Shown in pieces: positions 27,030 through 34,754 of a stretch of DNA of 64,000 bases. Origin of the DNA: Lachnoclostridium sp. An131 (GTDB taxonomy: Bacteria > Bacillota > Clostridia > Lachnospirales > Lachnospiraceae); assembly GCF_002160825.1 (NCBI RefSeq), contig NZ_NFLI01000004.1:124001-188000 (forward strand), given 5' to 3'. The translations under genes were made by a program, and so were the position numbers. Position 1 is the stretch's first letter. Each line of letters starts with the position of its first letter. The notes beneath the pieces were generated by a model. The model was not told the origin of the DNA. It worked only from the letters and a program-made list of their open reading frames with translations, and searched no databases.

Positions 27030-27797
27030 TCACACATTTTCAAAATAGATTTCCTGCAATATTTCTTTCAATCCTTTTATGTCTAAGCTAGAAGTAATAC
27101 AATAATATGCATTTCCCCGCGCTATCTCTACCGCATAAAAGAAACTTTTTTCATCATTCTCTATCTCCAAAATATTGATTTCTTCATTGTAATAAAATGT
27201 TCTAACAACATCAACTATCTTTCCATCAAATTGCGTATCAAAGGCTGCTTCGTCTCCCTGTTTGTTTTCATAAATTTTTAAAATATGTTCGTCATAGCTG
27301 AACTCCATCAGCGCCTCACCCATATTTTCATCTATATAAACATTTTCCATTTCCATCCCCTGCGGCTTATAACCAAGCCTCAGTGCCAAAATTCCCAGCC
27401 TTTCTTCAATCTCTTCATAAGCCTCTTCCTCTGTGACTTCCAGATAAATTTCCTCACCGCCAATGAATATTTCTACATTATACTCCCCATCCTCCATCCG
27501 GCTCTCCACCGTCGGAGAAAAGAGCCTCTCACCACTGGCTCCCACGCCAACAGCAGCCAGCAAAATTGCCACAAGGGCAACCGCAAGAAGCGTACGGCGG
27601 CGGATATGAAAAGCCTTCGGAGCCGGAGCCGCGCTGCTTTTTTCTCTGGCCTCGATTCGTTTCATCAGATCCGCATAGGAGTCGTCAGGCATGCGAACCG
27701 AAGAGAGCTCTTCATTTGCCTCAACCTGTTGTTCCAACGCTTCGGCTTCTGTCTCGATTTCTTTTTTTATCCATCTGCGGAATTTATTTTCCCTCAT
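27030..27797 (-). CDS. DUF4367-type membrane protein, likely anti-sigma factor
   Basis: The 255 residues have a cytoplasmic N-terminal part (1-75) rich in Glu and Arg, one membrane segment (RTLLAVALVAILLAAVGVGA, about 77-96) and an extracytoplasmic domain with YLEVTEEEAYEEIEERLGILALRLGYKPQGMEMENV resembling DUF4367. Such proteins normally sit beside ECF sigma factors. An ECF sigma gene lies 1.2 kb upstream, separated by the oppositely read murG. The ATG at 27797 follows AGAGGAAGAAA; an upstream ATG has no ribosome binding site. AT-rich compared with neighbours. Confidence 0.65.
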   Translation of the reverse strand: MRENKFRRWIKKEIETEAEALEQQVEANEELSSVRMPDDSYADLMKRIEAREKSSAAPAPKAFHIRRRTLLAVALVAILLAAVGVGASGERLFSPTVESRMEDGEYNVEIFIGGEEIYLEVTEEEAYEEIEERLGILALRLGYKPQGMEMENVYIDENMGEALMEFSYDEHILKIYENKQGDEAAFDTQFDGKIVDVVRTFYYNEEINILEIENDEKSFFYAVEIARGNAYYCITSSLDIKGLKEILQEIYFENV

Positions 27798-27827
27798 TTT
27801 CTTCCTCTTATTTTCTTTCAATATGAA

Positions 27828-27856
27828 TTGACAGACCAATCAGAACCTATCATAAT
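27828..27856 (+). promoter_or_regulatory. sigma-A promoter of murG
   Basis: TTGACA (27828-27833), 17 bases, CATAAT (27851-27856). Confidence 0.75.
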
Positions 27857-27897
27857 AAACATAATAAAACTGACTGTTTATCATGGAGGTGGAATCT

Positions 27898-28968
27898 TTG
27901 AAACGAATACTTCTGACCGGCGGCGGCACTGCCGGACATGTCACTCCCAATATTGCTCTGCTTCCAAGGCTGCGGGAGCTCGGCTATGAGATCTCATATA
28001 TGGGCTCCTACAATGGTATAGAAAAAAAGCTGATTGAAGAGCTTCAAATTCCTTATTACGGCATTTCCTCCGGAAAGCTGCGCCGTTATTTTGATCCCAA
28101 AAACTTTACAGATCCGTTTAAGGTTCTGAAAGGCTACGGGGAAGCCAGACGCATCATCAAACAGCTGAAACCGGATGTGCTGTTTTCCAAGGGCGGCTTT
28201 GTGTCTGTTCCTGTCGTGCTGGCCGCCAGGCATTTTCATGTCCCGGTCATCCTGCACGAGTCCGATCTGACCCCGGGCCTGGCAAATAAGCTCTGCATCC
28301 CGTCGGCCTGGAAGGTCTGCTGCAATTTCCCTGAGACACTCCAGTATCTCCCGGCTGACAAGGCCGTGCTGACCGGTTCTCCGATCCGCCAGGAGCTTCT
28401 GAAGGGGGATCCTGTCCGGGCCCTGAAGTTCACAGGCCTGTCTCCGGATAAACCTGTCATCCTCGTCATGGGAGGCAGCCTGGGAGCCGCTGCAGTCAAC
28501 GAAGCTGTCCGCAGCATTCTTCCGCAGCTTCTGAAGGATTTCCATGTCATTCACCTCTGTGGTAAAGACAAGATAGATCCTTCCCTGAACGGTCTGTCCG
28601 GTTATGTTCAATATGAATATATCAAGGGCGAACTGAAGGATCTGTTCGCTCTCTCAGACATTGTGGTTTCCAGAGCGGGAGCCAACGCTATCTGCGAGCT
28701 GCTGGCGCTGAGAAAGCCGAGCCTTCTGATTCCGCTTCCGGCAGCCTCCAGCCGCGGCGATCAGATACTAAACGCCCGCTCCTTTGAAAAACAGGGCTTC
28801 AGCATGGTGCTGGAGGAAGAAAAAATCACTCCGGATTCCCTTTTTGACGCAGTCCGGTCTCTCTACGAAAACCGGGCTGAATTGTCCTCCGCCATGGCCG
28901 CAAGCAAACAGACAGATTCTATCGAAACCATTATCAGCCTGATCGAAGAGGCCGCCAGCCGTTCGTGA
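27898..28968 (+). CDS. murG: UDP-GlcNAc:undecaprenyl-PP-MurNAc-pentapeptide GlcNAc transferase
   Basis: Adds GlcNAc to lipid I to form lipid II on the inner membrane face. The GT-B fold shows the N-terminal GGGTAGHVTPNIAL loop, HESDLTPGLANK, VMGGSLGA and SRAGANAICELLALRKPSLLIPLP. The start is most likely the TTG at 27898: GGAGGT lies six bases before it, while the ATG at 27883 has no ribosome binding site. murG usually lies in the division and cell wall cluster; here it stands alone, facing the sigma gene and placed between it and its likely partner. Confidence 0.9.
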   Translation: MKRILLTGGGTAGHVTPNIALLPRLRELGYEISYMGSYNGIEKKLIEELQIPYYGISSGKLRRYFDPKNFTDPFKVLKGYGEARRIIKQLKPDVLFSKGGFVSVPVVLAARHFHVPVILHESDLTPGLANKLCIPSAWKVCCNFPETLQYLPADKAVLTGSPIRQELLKGDPVRALKFTGLSPDKPVILVMGGSLGAAAVNEAVRSILPQLLKDFHVIHLCGKDKIDPSLNGLSGYVQYEYIKGELKDLFALSDIVVSRAGANAICELLALRKPSLLIPLPAASSRGDQILNARSFEKQGFSMVLEEEKITPDSLFDAVRSLYENRAELSSAMAASKQTDSIETIISLIEEAASRS

Positions 28969-28988
28969 AAAACGCTCATCCAAACCGG

Positions 28989-29017
28989 AAAGGGAATGCG
29001 CTTCCTGCGTTCCCTTT
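28989..29017. terminator. hairpin between convergent murG and sigma genes
   Basis: AAAGGGAA (28989-28996) pairs with TTCCCTTT (29010-29017), with inner GCG/CGC pairs. There is no good T-run, so termination is uncertain. Confidence 0.45.
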
Positions 29018-29032
29018 CTAAATTCAAAGCTT

Positions 29033-29560
29033 CTAAAATTCTTCGTATTCCTTCTGGAAATTCGCTTTCATCCATTTCTTGCTTTTCCGGAGATAGTTGT
29101 CTATCGTACTCAATGAAACGCCGCGCTTTCTGGCTACGACCTTTCTCGGAACTCCAAGATATTCCACAAGCATCAGAACCTCGTACCAATCCTCATTCTT
29201 TTCGCGCAGAGCTCTCAGCATGCTGCCGCACAGCTGTTTCTGTTCTGCCTGTTCCAGATAAATGGACGCCTGATCGTCTATCACACCCGTGTCGGAGTCG
29301 CGGGAACCGTCTGTCAGAATCTCTCTGCGGCTGCTCGCCTTTTTCATGTAGTCGTAAACCAGATGTGAGGAAACAACCAGAAGCCAGCCCTTCACCTTTG
29401 AAACAATAATATTGTCCTGATACCCATGCAGTCTCAGAAATGTTTCCTGACAGATATCCTGCGCAAGATGAAAATCTCCGGTCATATCATAGACGCTTTT
29501 CAAAACCAGATTTTTATACTCTTCATAAATTTCCTGAAATTTATCTTCTGTATTCACCAT
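29033..29560 (-). CDS. ECF-type RNA polymerase sigma factor
   Basis: The 175 residues contain region 2 (EIYEEYKNLVLKSVYDMTGDFHLAQDICQETFLRLHGY, then WLLVVSSHLVYDYMKK) and region 4 (YEVLMLVEYLGVPRKVVARKRGVSLSTIDNYLRKSKKWM), the normal two-domain ECF layout. The ATG is two bases after the hinT stop and its ribosome binding site lies in the hinT end, so it is translated from the hinT transcript. The DUF4367-type membrane protein at 27030-27797 is the likely anti-sigma factor. The regulon is unknown. Confidence 0.87.
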   Translation of the reverse strand: MVNTEDKFQEIYEEYKNLVLKSVYDMTGDFHLAQDICQETFLRLHGYQDNIIVSKVKGWLLVVSSHLVYDYMKKASSRREILTDGSRDSDTGVIDDQASIYLEQAEQKQLCGSMLRALREKNEDWYEVLMLVEYLGVPRKVVARKRGVSLSTIDNYLRKSKKWMKANFQKEYEEF

Positions 29561-29562
29561 TC

Positions 29563-29988
29563 CTACTCCCGGGGCAGATCCTGGGACAAAAGAGCCGTCA
29601 GCTCTTCCTTATCCTCAGGAGTGAGGCTGCCCGGTTTCCAGGTGATTCCCACGCCGTCGTCCTTATACCGCGGAATCAGATGCAGATGAAAATGAAATAC
29701 GGTCTGCCCGGCCGCCTCTCCATTATTCTGCACCAGGTTCAATCCGTCACATCCCAATTTTTCTTTCATATGTTTCCCAATCCTCTGAGCAAGCACGATG
29801 AGCTTTTTCAGATGCTCCTCGTCCATCTCAAAAAGATTTGCGAAATGCTCTTTCGGCACTATCAGCGCATGACCCCGGGACGCCGGATTCAGATCCAGAA
29901 AAGCACGGAACTCTTCATCCTCATAGATCGTCGCTGAAGGGATCTCGCCATCCGCGATTTTACAAAAGATACAGTTATTTTCTTTCAT
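29563..29988 (-). CDS. hinT: HIT family hydrolase (HinT type)
   Basis: Purine nucleoside phosphoramidase of the HIT family. The 141 residues start MKENNCIFCKIADGEIPSATIYEDE, hold LDLNPASRGHALIVPKEHF and end the core with the histidine triad HFHLHLIP. AGGAGG precedes the ATG. The family is usually housekeeping; the tight junction with the ECF sigma gene is unusual. Confidence 0.92.
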   Translation of the reverse strand: MKENNCIFCKIADGEIPSATIYEDEEFRAFLDLNPASRGHALIVPKEHFANLFEMDEEHLKKLIVLAQRIGKHMKEKLGCDGLNLVQNNGEAAGQTVFHFHLHLIPRYKDDGVGITWKPGSLTPEDKEELTALLSQDLPRE

Positions 29989-30048
29989 CACACTTCTCCT
30001 CCTGAAAAAATCTTTATATTTTGTCGTATTTTGCCGAATTGTTCTGTG

Positions 30049-30077
30049 TTGTAAATTTATTCCTCCCATGTTAAAAT
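30049..30077 (+). promoter_or_regulatory. promoter of the histidine kinase gene
   Basis: TTGTAA (30049-30054), 17 bases, TAAAAT (30072-30077). Confidence 0.62.
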
Positions 30078-30099
30078 CAGGTACAGGAGTGATACGAAC

Positions 30100-30747
30100 A
30101 TGGAAGACATCAATTTCACAATCGCAAAAATGACGCATGAAATACGCAATCCACTGACCCTGATTAACAGCTCTCTTCAGCTTATAGAAAGGACTCATCC
30201 AGAGGTCAAAGACTTTCCATTCTGGTCCCAGACGCTGGAGGATGTGGAATACCTGAACCAGCTTCTGGACGACCTTGCGGCATACAGCGATGAACGCCGC
30301 TTTTTTATGTGCGAAGTCGATCTGAAGGAGGTATTCCTTGCTTTGGAAGAAAGCCTGCAGCCCTATATCCTTACCAATAAAAAGAATTTTTCCGTTCATC
30401 TGCCGGCTCAGCTTCCGCCGATCTTCGGCAACCCCATAAAGCTAAAACAGGCATTTCTGAACCTGCTCAAAAACGCCTTCGAATCTACGGGCGAAGATGG
30501 ATGTGTATCCCTCTCTGCCAGAAAGTACCTCGATCAAATCATTATCCGGGTGTCTGACGACGGCTGCGGCATAGCGCCCGAGGCGCTGGAAACAATTTTT
30601 ATGCCTTTTACCTCCTATAAAACGACCGGAACCGGACTTGGCCTCGCCATTACCCAGAAGATCATCAAAGCCCATTACGGAGACATCGACATCAGCTCTT
30701 CACCTGGCCGCGGTACTACTTTCACTATTACTTTGCCTCATTTATAG
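30100..30747 (+). CDS. soluble orphan sensor histidine kinase
   Basis: The 215 residues are only a catalytic core: HisKA domain with phospho-acceptor His13 in MTHEIRNPLTLI, then an HATPase_c domain with the N box (NLLKNAFES), VSDDGCGIAPE (G1), FTSYKTTGTGLGLAI (F/G2 boxes) and a C-terminal FTITLP strand. There is no membrane segment, PAS domain or other sensor, and no response regulator beside it. In Clostridia orphan kinases often feed Spo0A; a soluble Spo0A kinase is a reasonable but untested guess. The partner and signal are unknown. Confidence 0.85.
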   Translation: MEDINFTIAKMTHEIRNPLTLINSSLQLIERTHPEVKDFPFWSQTLEDVEYLNQLLDDLAAYSDERRFFMCEVDLKEVFLALEESLQPYILTNKKNFSVHLPAQLPPIFGNPIKLKQAFLNLLKNAFESTGEDGCVSLSARKYLDQIIIRVSDDGCGIAPEALETIFMPFTSYKTTGTGLGLAITQKIIKAHYGDIDISSSPGRGTTFTITLPHL

Positions 30748-30810
30748 TACATATTTTATATTAATTATATGGATAATACAAGAAATTTTTTTCATTATGA
30801 CAGTATGCTT

Positions 30811-30866
30811 ACCGGCTCCGCAGACATGGAGCCGGTAATTGTCATTTTAAAATGACATTTTATTTT
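30811..30866 (+). terminator. terminator region after the histidine kinase gene
   Basis: Two hairpins in tandem: ACCGGCTCC/GGAGCCGGT (30811-30836) and the 18 bp palindrome TGTCATTTTAAAATGACA (30840-30857) followed by TTTTATTTTT. Confidence 0.65.
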
Positions 30867-30873
30867 TGGAACT

Positions 30874-31194
30874 TTAGAATTTCAAAGACTTATTCACATC
30901 AGAGATAAAGATCGTCGCTCCGCCAATTTTCAGAGTACGCTCCGTCTCAATCATCACATTTCCATTATACTCCCATACCTTGCACTCTTCCTCGCGCTCC
31001 GTACAGCTCTGGCGGATATAATCCAGGATTTCCTCCTCGCGCTCCGCCTCCACACAGATAAGCAATGTAATGTTGGTCCTGCTGGAATACAGTCCCTCTG
31101 TTTTGAATTTTGTCGCCCGGATTCGGTTTCTGATCAACAGTCTTGCCAGAGCATCAAAATCCTGCTCCTGCACAATCACGATCATCAGCTTCAT
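30874..31194 (-). CDS. darA: cyclic-di-AMP receptor (PstA/DarA family)
   Basis: PII-like protein that binds c-di-AMP in Firmicutes. The 106 residues match the fold: MKLMIVIVQEQDFDALARLLI, ATKFKTEGLYSS, ITLLICVEAEREEEILDYI and the C-terminal GGATIFISDV strand. The usual glycine-rich T-loop segment (STGGFLRAGNTT) is replaced by KTEGLYSSRTNIT, so ligand contacts may differ. The ATG at 31194 follows AGGAGGAAATAAAAAA. Confidence 0.84.
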   Translation of the reverse strand: MKLMIVIVQEQDFDALARLLIRNRIRATKFKTEGLYSSRTNITLLICVEAEREEEILDYIRQSCTEREEECKVWEYNGNVMIETERTLKIGGATIFISDVNKSLKF

Positions 31195-31382
31195 TTTTTT
31201 ATTTCCTCCTGAATTCGGCAGCGCGGCATATCGCCTGCTGCAGTCTATCCAAAAGTATAGCCGACTTCTTTTCAAATTACAATAGTTTTCTACATTACTC
31301 TGTATTGGAAGAATCTTTCCTGAAAAAGGACAGAAAAAAGCACCGCCCCCGCGCTCCATGTCGCAAAAACAGTGCCCTGCGT

Positions 31383-31454
31383 GCGCGATCAGGGGTTCGA
31401 ACCCTGGACACCCTGATTAAGAGTCAGGTGCTCTGCCAGCTGAGCTAATCGCGC
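31383..31454 (-). tRNA. tRNA-Lys (anticodon CTT)
   Basis: Complete cloverleaf on the minus strand: acceptor GCGCGAT/ATCGCGC, D arm GCTCAGCTGGCAGAGC, anticodon stem CCTGA/TCAGG with loop CTCTTAA, T arm CAGGG-TTCGAAC-CCCTG. CCA is not encoded. Confidence 0.96.
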
Positions 31455-31498
31455 ATATTTTCTTTTGTTTCTTTGCCGTTGTCCTCAACGCAAAAGTT

Positions 31499-31527
31499 AT
31501 TATACTGTATCGTTTTCAAAAATGCAA
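31499..31527 (-). promoter_or_regulatory. promoter of tRNA-Lys
   Basis: TTGCAT (31522-31527), 17 bases, TATAAT (31499-31504). Confidence 0.8.
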
Positions 31528-31546
31528 GTACTTTTTTTATATTTTC

Positions 31547-31575
31547 TTGATTTTTTTTTTAGATTTATATACAAT
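31547..31575 (+). promoter_or_regulatory. promoter of trmB
   Basis: TTGATT (31547-31552), 17 bases, TACAAT (31570-31575), divergent to the tRNA-Lys promoter. Confidence 0.6.
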
Positions 31576-31649
31576 GAAGAAAATGCGGCCCTGGAAGCTG
31601 TTCCGAGCCCCATAAAATAAAGTAAATTTCGTATTAAAGGAGTAGACGA

Positions 31650-32303
31650 GTGAGACTGAAGCATATCAAAGGAGCGGAGGAGGCTGTGGCCTCAAGTCCC
31701 TTTGTCATCCATGATGCAAAGGAGCGCCGGGGAGCCTGGCGTGAATTGTTTGGAAATGAGGGGGCTGTCCACATAGAAATCGGCATGGGAAAGGGCCGCT
31801 TTCTGATGGAGCTGGCAGCGCAGAATCCTCACATTAATTATATCGGTATCGAGCGCTACAGCAGCGTTCTGCTGCGCGCCATCCAGAAGATGGAGGAGGA
31901 GCCTCTGCCAAATCTGTATTTTCTGTGCGAAGACGCCTCAGAGCTGGAGCAGTTTTTCGCCCCCGGAGAGGTAGACCTGATTTATCTGAATTTTTCCGAT
32001 CCCTGGCCGAAAGCCCGCCACGCAAGGCGCCGGCTGACCTCTACAGAGTATCTGAAGCGCTACGCGGCTGTTCTGGCTTCAGACGGACGGGTAGAATTCA
32101 AGACGGACAACGAAACACTCTTTGACTTTTCCCTGGAAAGCGTGGAGGAGGCCGGATGGACACTTCTGGGCTGTACGAGAAATCTCCACCAGGATTCCCG
32201 GATGAATGAGGGAAATATTATGACGGAATATGAGGAAAGGTTTTCTTCGAAGGGAAATCCGATATACAAGCTGATCGCTGTTCCGCCGTGCGGACCTTCC
32301 TGA
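31650..32303 (+). CDS. trmB: tRNA (guanine46-N7)-methyltransferase
   Basis: Methylates G46 in the tRNA variable loop using SAM. The 217 residues contain the SAM-binding VHIEIGMGKGRFLMELA, IGIERYSSVLLRA and the family motif NFSDPWPKARHARRRL, then EFKTDNETLFDFS. The start is GTG with AAAGGAG seven to eight bases upstream. Next to tRNA-Lys but divergent from it. Confidence 0.94.
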   Translation: MRLKHIKGAEEAVASSPFVIHDAKERRGAWRELFGNEGAVHIEIGMGKGRFLMELAAQNPHINYIGIERYSSVLLRAIQKMEEEPLPNLYFLCEDASELEQFFAPGEVDLIYLNFSDPWPKARHARRRLTSTEYLKRYAAVLASDGRVEFKTDNETLFDFSLESVEEAGWTLLGCTRNLHQDSRMNEGNIMTEYEERFSSKGNPIYKLIAVPPCGPS

Positions 32304-32481
32304 AGCCCTGCAAAGAACAGCTGTTTTGCCTGTTTTTTCAGATAATTTCTTTTAATTTTCGACATTGTACTTGTCAAGGAAATTTTTACGATTTGAATCC
32401 TTTTCCTGCAATTTATTCAATCTGTACAAAACATTCGTTTCGATAAATACTATGTAAACCGGTCTTTTACACATTCAAAAA

Positions 32482-32569
32482 TGTGGATAAAGTGGATAAC
32501 TTCGTTGATAACTTTCTTTCCCGGCTTTTTTCTTTGGATAAGATGTGGATAACTTTTCAGTTATCCACT
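32482..32569. promoter_or_regulatory. intergenic DnaA-box cluster
   Basis: Perfect TGTGGATAA at 32482-32490 and 32544-32552, with one-mismatch AGTGGATAA (32491-32499) and TTATCCACT (32561-32569). They lie in the AT-rich 464 bp gap between trmB and the NlpC/P60 gene, which otherwise holds only the NlpC terminator. Confidence 0.72.
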
Positions 32570-32709
32570 CTTTTTGGTTAAAAATTTGTAAACTTCATTA
32601 AAAGTTTGTGCAAAATGCAGTGTTGGTATTTTATTCCATCCTTTTTGTTTTTTTGCGTGTCTGACAATAATACGCTATTTTCAAAAAATACCATCTCTTT
32701 TCCGGCGCG

Positions 32710-32737
32710 AAAAAAGCAGGAGCCTTTCGGCTCCTGC
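32710..32737 (-). terminator. intrinsic terminator after the NlpC/P60 gene
   Basis: GCAGGAGCC-TTTC-GGCTCCTGC with six T on the minus strand. Confidence 0.88.
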
Positions 32738-32767
32738 TGCACATTACGATATGTTTTTTCAAATATA

Positions 32768-33871
32768 TTAAAAGATTCTTCTTACACAGATTACGTTTCT
32801 GTAATTTGCCGGAGATGTGTACTTGATGCCGGTAGCCGCTGTGCTTGCGTGAACAATTGTATTGTTTCCACAGTAGATAGCCACGTGGCCGCTGTAGCAG
32901 ATAATATCTCCCGGCTGTGCGTCCGCCAGACTTACCTCATATCCTACGCTTCTCATAGCACTGGAGGAATGGGGCAGGCTTACACCGAAGTTCGCGTATA
33001 CGCTCATGACAAATCCGGAACAATCTGCTCCATTCGTCAGGCTTGTGCCGCCATATACATACGGATTGCCGACAAACTGGCTGGCAAAGCTTACAACTGC
33101 GTTTCCGCTGCTGCTGCCGGAGCCGCTTCCTACTACCGTCTGAGTAGAGCTTTCGGAAGAGCTGTTTGCCTTGGCCTCCACCTCAGCCGCTCTTCTTCTT
33201 CCTTCTTCCTTCGCCGCTTCCTCTTCTGCCAGGCGCGCCTCCTCCTCTTCTTTGGATTCCGCCTGTACAAAATCAGTTCTCAGATCTACATAATCGGTAG
33301 ATACCCATCCGTCTCCTTCCTCGATGGAGACCTGAACCCAGCCGTCCTGCTCGTTTGTAACAGTCAGCTCCTCGCCTTCTCCAATCAGTCCCAGAACGCT
33401 GGCATCTGTGCTGGCGTCTGTTCTGACGCGAAGAGTCTGGGTCGTAACCGTAGCGACTCTCTCGCCTACCTCTGCGGCAAGCGCTTCCGCTTCATCACCT
33501 GTAACTACGTAATCAGCCTTCACATATCCTGTCACGCTTCCGGAAGTAATTTTATACCATCCATCTGTCTCTTCCTCGATAGTTCCGGCAGAATTATCAT
33601 AAAGCTTTCCGAGTATCTCGCTCTCCTCATTCGGTTCGCTTCTGACGTTCACATAATCATTTACCTGCGCAATGCAGATTCCGTCATATTCAGAAGGCGT
33701 CATCTCCTCCAGTACCTTTTGATCCGCTTCCGGGTCTGCCTCATAGGCCTCCGTCATAACAGAAGCGATTCCTTCCTCCGCCGCCGGCAGAAGATTGCTT
33801 GCCTCTGCCCTGCTTCCGCTTATCAGAAAGCAGAACGCTCCGGCCAGGCATACCGCCGTAAATCTGTGCAT
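32768..33871 (-). CDS. secreted SH3b-NlpC/P60 cell wall endopeptidase
   Basis: Cleaves peptide bonds in peptidoglycan stem peptides. The 367 residues have a signal peptide (about 1-23), two bacterial SH3 domains (about 66-122 and 138-196; YVNVRSEPN and LRVRTDAST starts), a Glu/Ala-rich coiled linker (205-235), a Ser/Gly linker and a C-terminal NlpC/P60 domain with catalytic Cys284 in ADCSGF, His329 in SGHVAIY and His341. Strong own promoter and terminator, monocistronic. The upstream neighbour on the other strand is the PerR-like gene. Confidence 0.92.
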   Translation of the reverse strand: MHRFTAVCLAGAFCFLISGSRAEASNLLPAAEEGIASVMTEAYEADPEADQKVLEEMTPSEYDGICIAQVNDYVNVRSEPNEESEILGKLYDNSAGTIEEETDGWYKITSGSVTGYVKADYVVTGDEAEALAAEVGERVATVTTQTLRVRTDASTDASVLGLIGEGEELTVTNEQDGWVQVSIEEGDGWVSTDYVDLRTDFVQAESKEEEEARLAEEEAAKEEGRRRAAEVEAKANSSSESSTQTVVGSGSGSSSGNAVVSFASQFVGNPYVYGGTSLTNGADCSGFVMSVYANFGVSLPHSSSAMRSVGYEVSLADAQPGDIICYSGHVAIYCGNNTIVHASTAATGIKYTSPANYRNVICVRRIF

Positions 33872-33944
33872 ATCGTTCTCATCCTCCGTACAGTCCTGAA
33901 CTCTCGGACTTAAATATTACAAATTTGTTAAGACTTATGAAAGA

Positions 33945-33973
33945 ATTATAACAGTATGCTATGCGCTTGTCAA
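33945..33973 (-). promoter_or_regulatory. consensus sigma-A promoter of the NlpC/P60 gene
   Basis: TTGACA (33968-33973), exactly 17 bases, TATAAT (33945-33950): a perfect consensus pair. Confidence 0.88.
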
Positions 33974-34041
33974 CCGTTTCTGTCCACTCTTTAGGATTCT
34001 TTTTGAATAAGCCTTTGTTATTTCCATGTAAACTTTTTCTA

Positions 34042-34095
34042 TTGACAACAAAAGCATTTCTGAATAAAATATAAGAAATGATAACTGTTATTATT
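34042..34095 (+). promoter_or_regulatory. promoter and Fur/PerR-type box of the regulator gene
   Basis: TTGACA (34042-34047), 17 bases, TAAAAT (34065-34070). Just downstream, AATGATAAC-T-GTTATTATT (34077-34095) is a 9-1-9 inverted repeat with one mismatch, matching 10 of 14 positions of the PerR box and 11 of 14 of the Fur box. It covers the expected transcription start, so autorepression is likely. Confidence 0.7.
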
Positions 34096-34119
34096 ATTGC
34101 AATGTGAAAGGATGTTTTT

Positions 34120-34500
34120 ATGGCAACATTAAAATACAGCCGTCAGAGGGAATCTATCAAGCGGTTTCTGCTGTCCCGGTACGACCATCCGACTGCCGAT
34201 ACCATCTATCTGCATGTACGCGAGGAATTTCCGAATATCAGCCTGGGAACCGTATACCGCAATCTTTCTCTTCTGACTGAACTGGGCGAGGTTATTAAAA
34301 TCACGACGGACGGCCCCGATCGCTTCGACGGTCATACGGAACCCCACTCCCACTTTCTCTGCCGGAAGTGCCATTCTCTTCTCGACATTCATCTGAAAGA
34401 CGAAAGCGCGATCGACAAGCAGGCCCAGGAAAGCTTTCCGGGTATTATCGACGGCCACTCTGTTCTATACTATGGAATTTGCTCTGACTGCGCAGGTTAA
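34120..34500 (+). CDS. perR: Fur-family regulator, PerR-like
   Basis: Metal-dependent repressor of the Fur family. The 126 residues have the winged helix (SLGTVYRNLSLLTELG) and a C-terminal metal domain: structural zinc pairs Cys81/Cys84 and Cys121/Cys124, and regulatory-site candidates His32, Asp67 or Asp70, His76, His78 and Asp94, corresponding to the PerR Fe/Mn site. PerR rather than Fur is favoured by the reverse rubrerythrin gene directly downstream on the same strand. Telling PerR from Fur by sequence alone is not safe. Confidence 0.82.
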   Translation: MATLKYSRQRESIKRFLLSRYDHPTADTIYLHVREEFPNISLGTVYRNLSLLTELGEVIKITTDGPDRFDGHTEPHSHFLCRKCHSLLDIHLKDESAIDKQAQESFPGIIDGHSVLYYGICSDCAG

Positions 34501-34538
34501 ATGTTAAATGCAGGAGACGGCTTGCCGGAAGCTTTCTG

Positions 34539-34586
34539 CCAGGCTGTCTTATGAAAAAGCTCTCAAATAAACAGCAAACAGCCTGG
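34539..34586. repeat. inverted repeat between perR and rubrerythrin
   Basis: CCAGGCTGT (34539-34547) and ACAGCCTGG (34578-34586), perfect 9 bp arms with a 30 base loop. No T-run follows; it may be the end of the perR transcript. Confidence 0.5.
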
Positions 34587-34645
34587 TCTATTCACAGGAA
34601 AAGAAACTGGTAAAAGAATTTTATTTCATAATATAGAAATAGTGC

Positions 34646-34700
34646 TTGACGAAATCAAAGATCTGTGATACATTAATATCAGTAACAGGAATCATTACTG
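34646..34700 (+). promoter_or_regulatory. promoter of rubrerythrin with an adjacent inverted repeat
   Basis: TTGACG (34646-34651), 17 bases, TACATT (34669-34674). CAGTAA (34680-34685) and TTACTG (34695-34700) form an inverted repeat over the start region, a candidate operator that is not a clear PerR box. Confidence 0.55.
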
Positions 34701-34754
34701 TTTTTAGCAATTACTAATTAAATTCTATATCAAAAAGAAAAGGAGACTATCATT

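Noticed and set aside
32304-32767. AT-rich gap with DnaA boxes as the chromosomal origin
   Set aside because: No dnaA, dnaN, rpmH or gyrase gene is near, and only two boxes are perfect. A DnaA-binding regulatory site is the more cautious reading.
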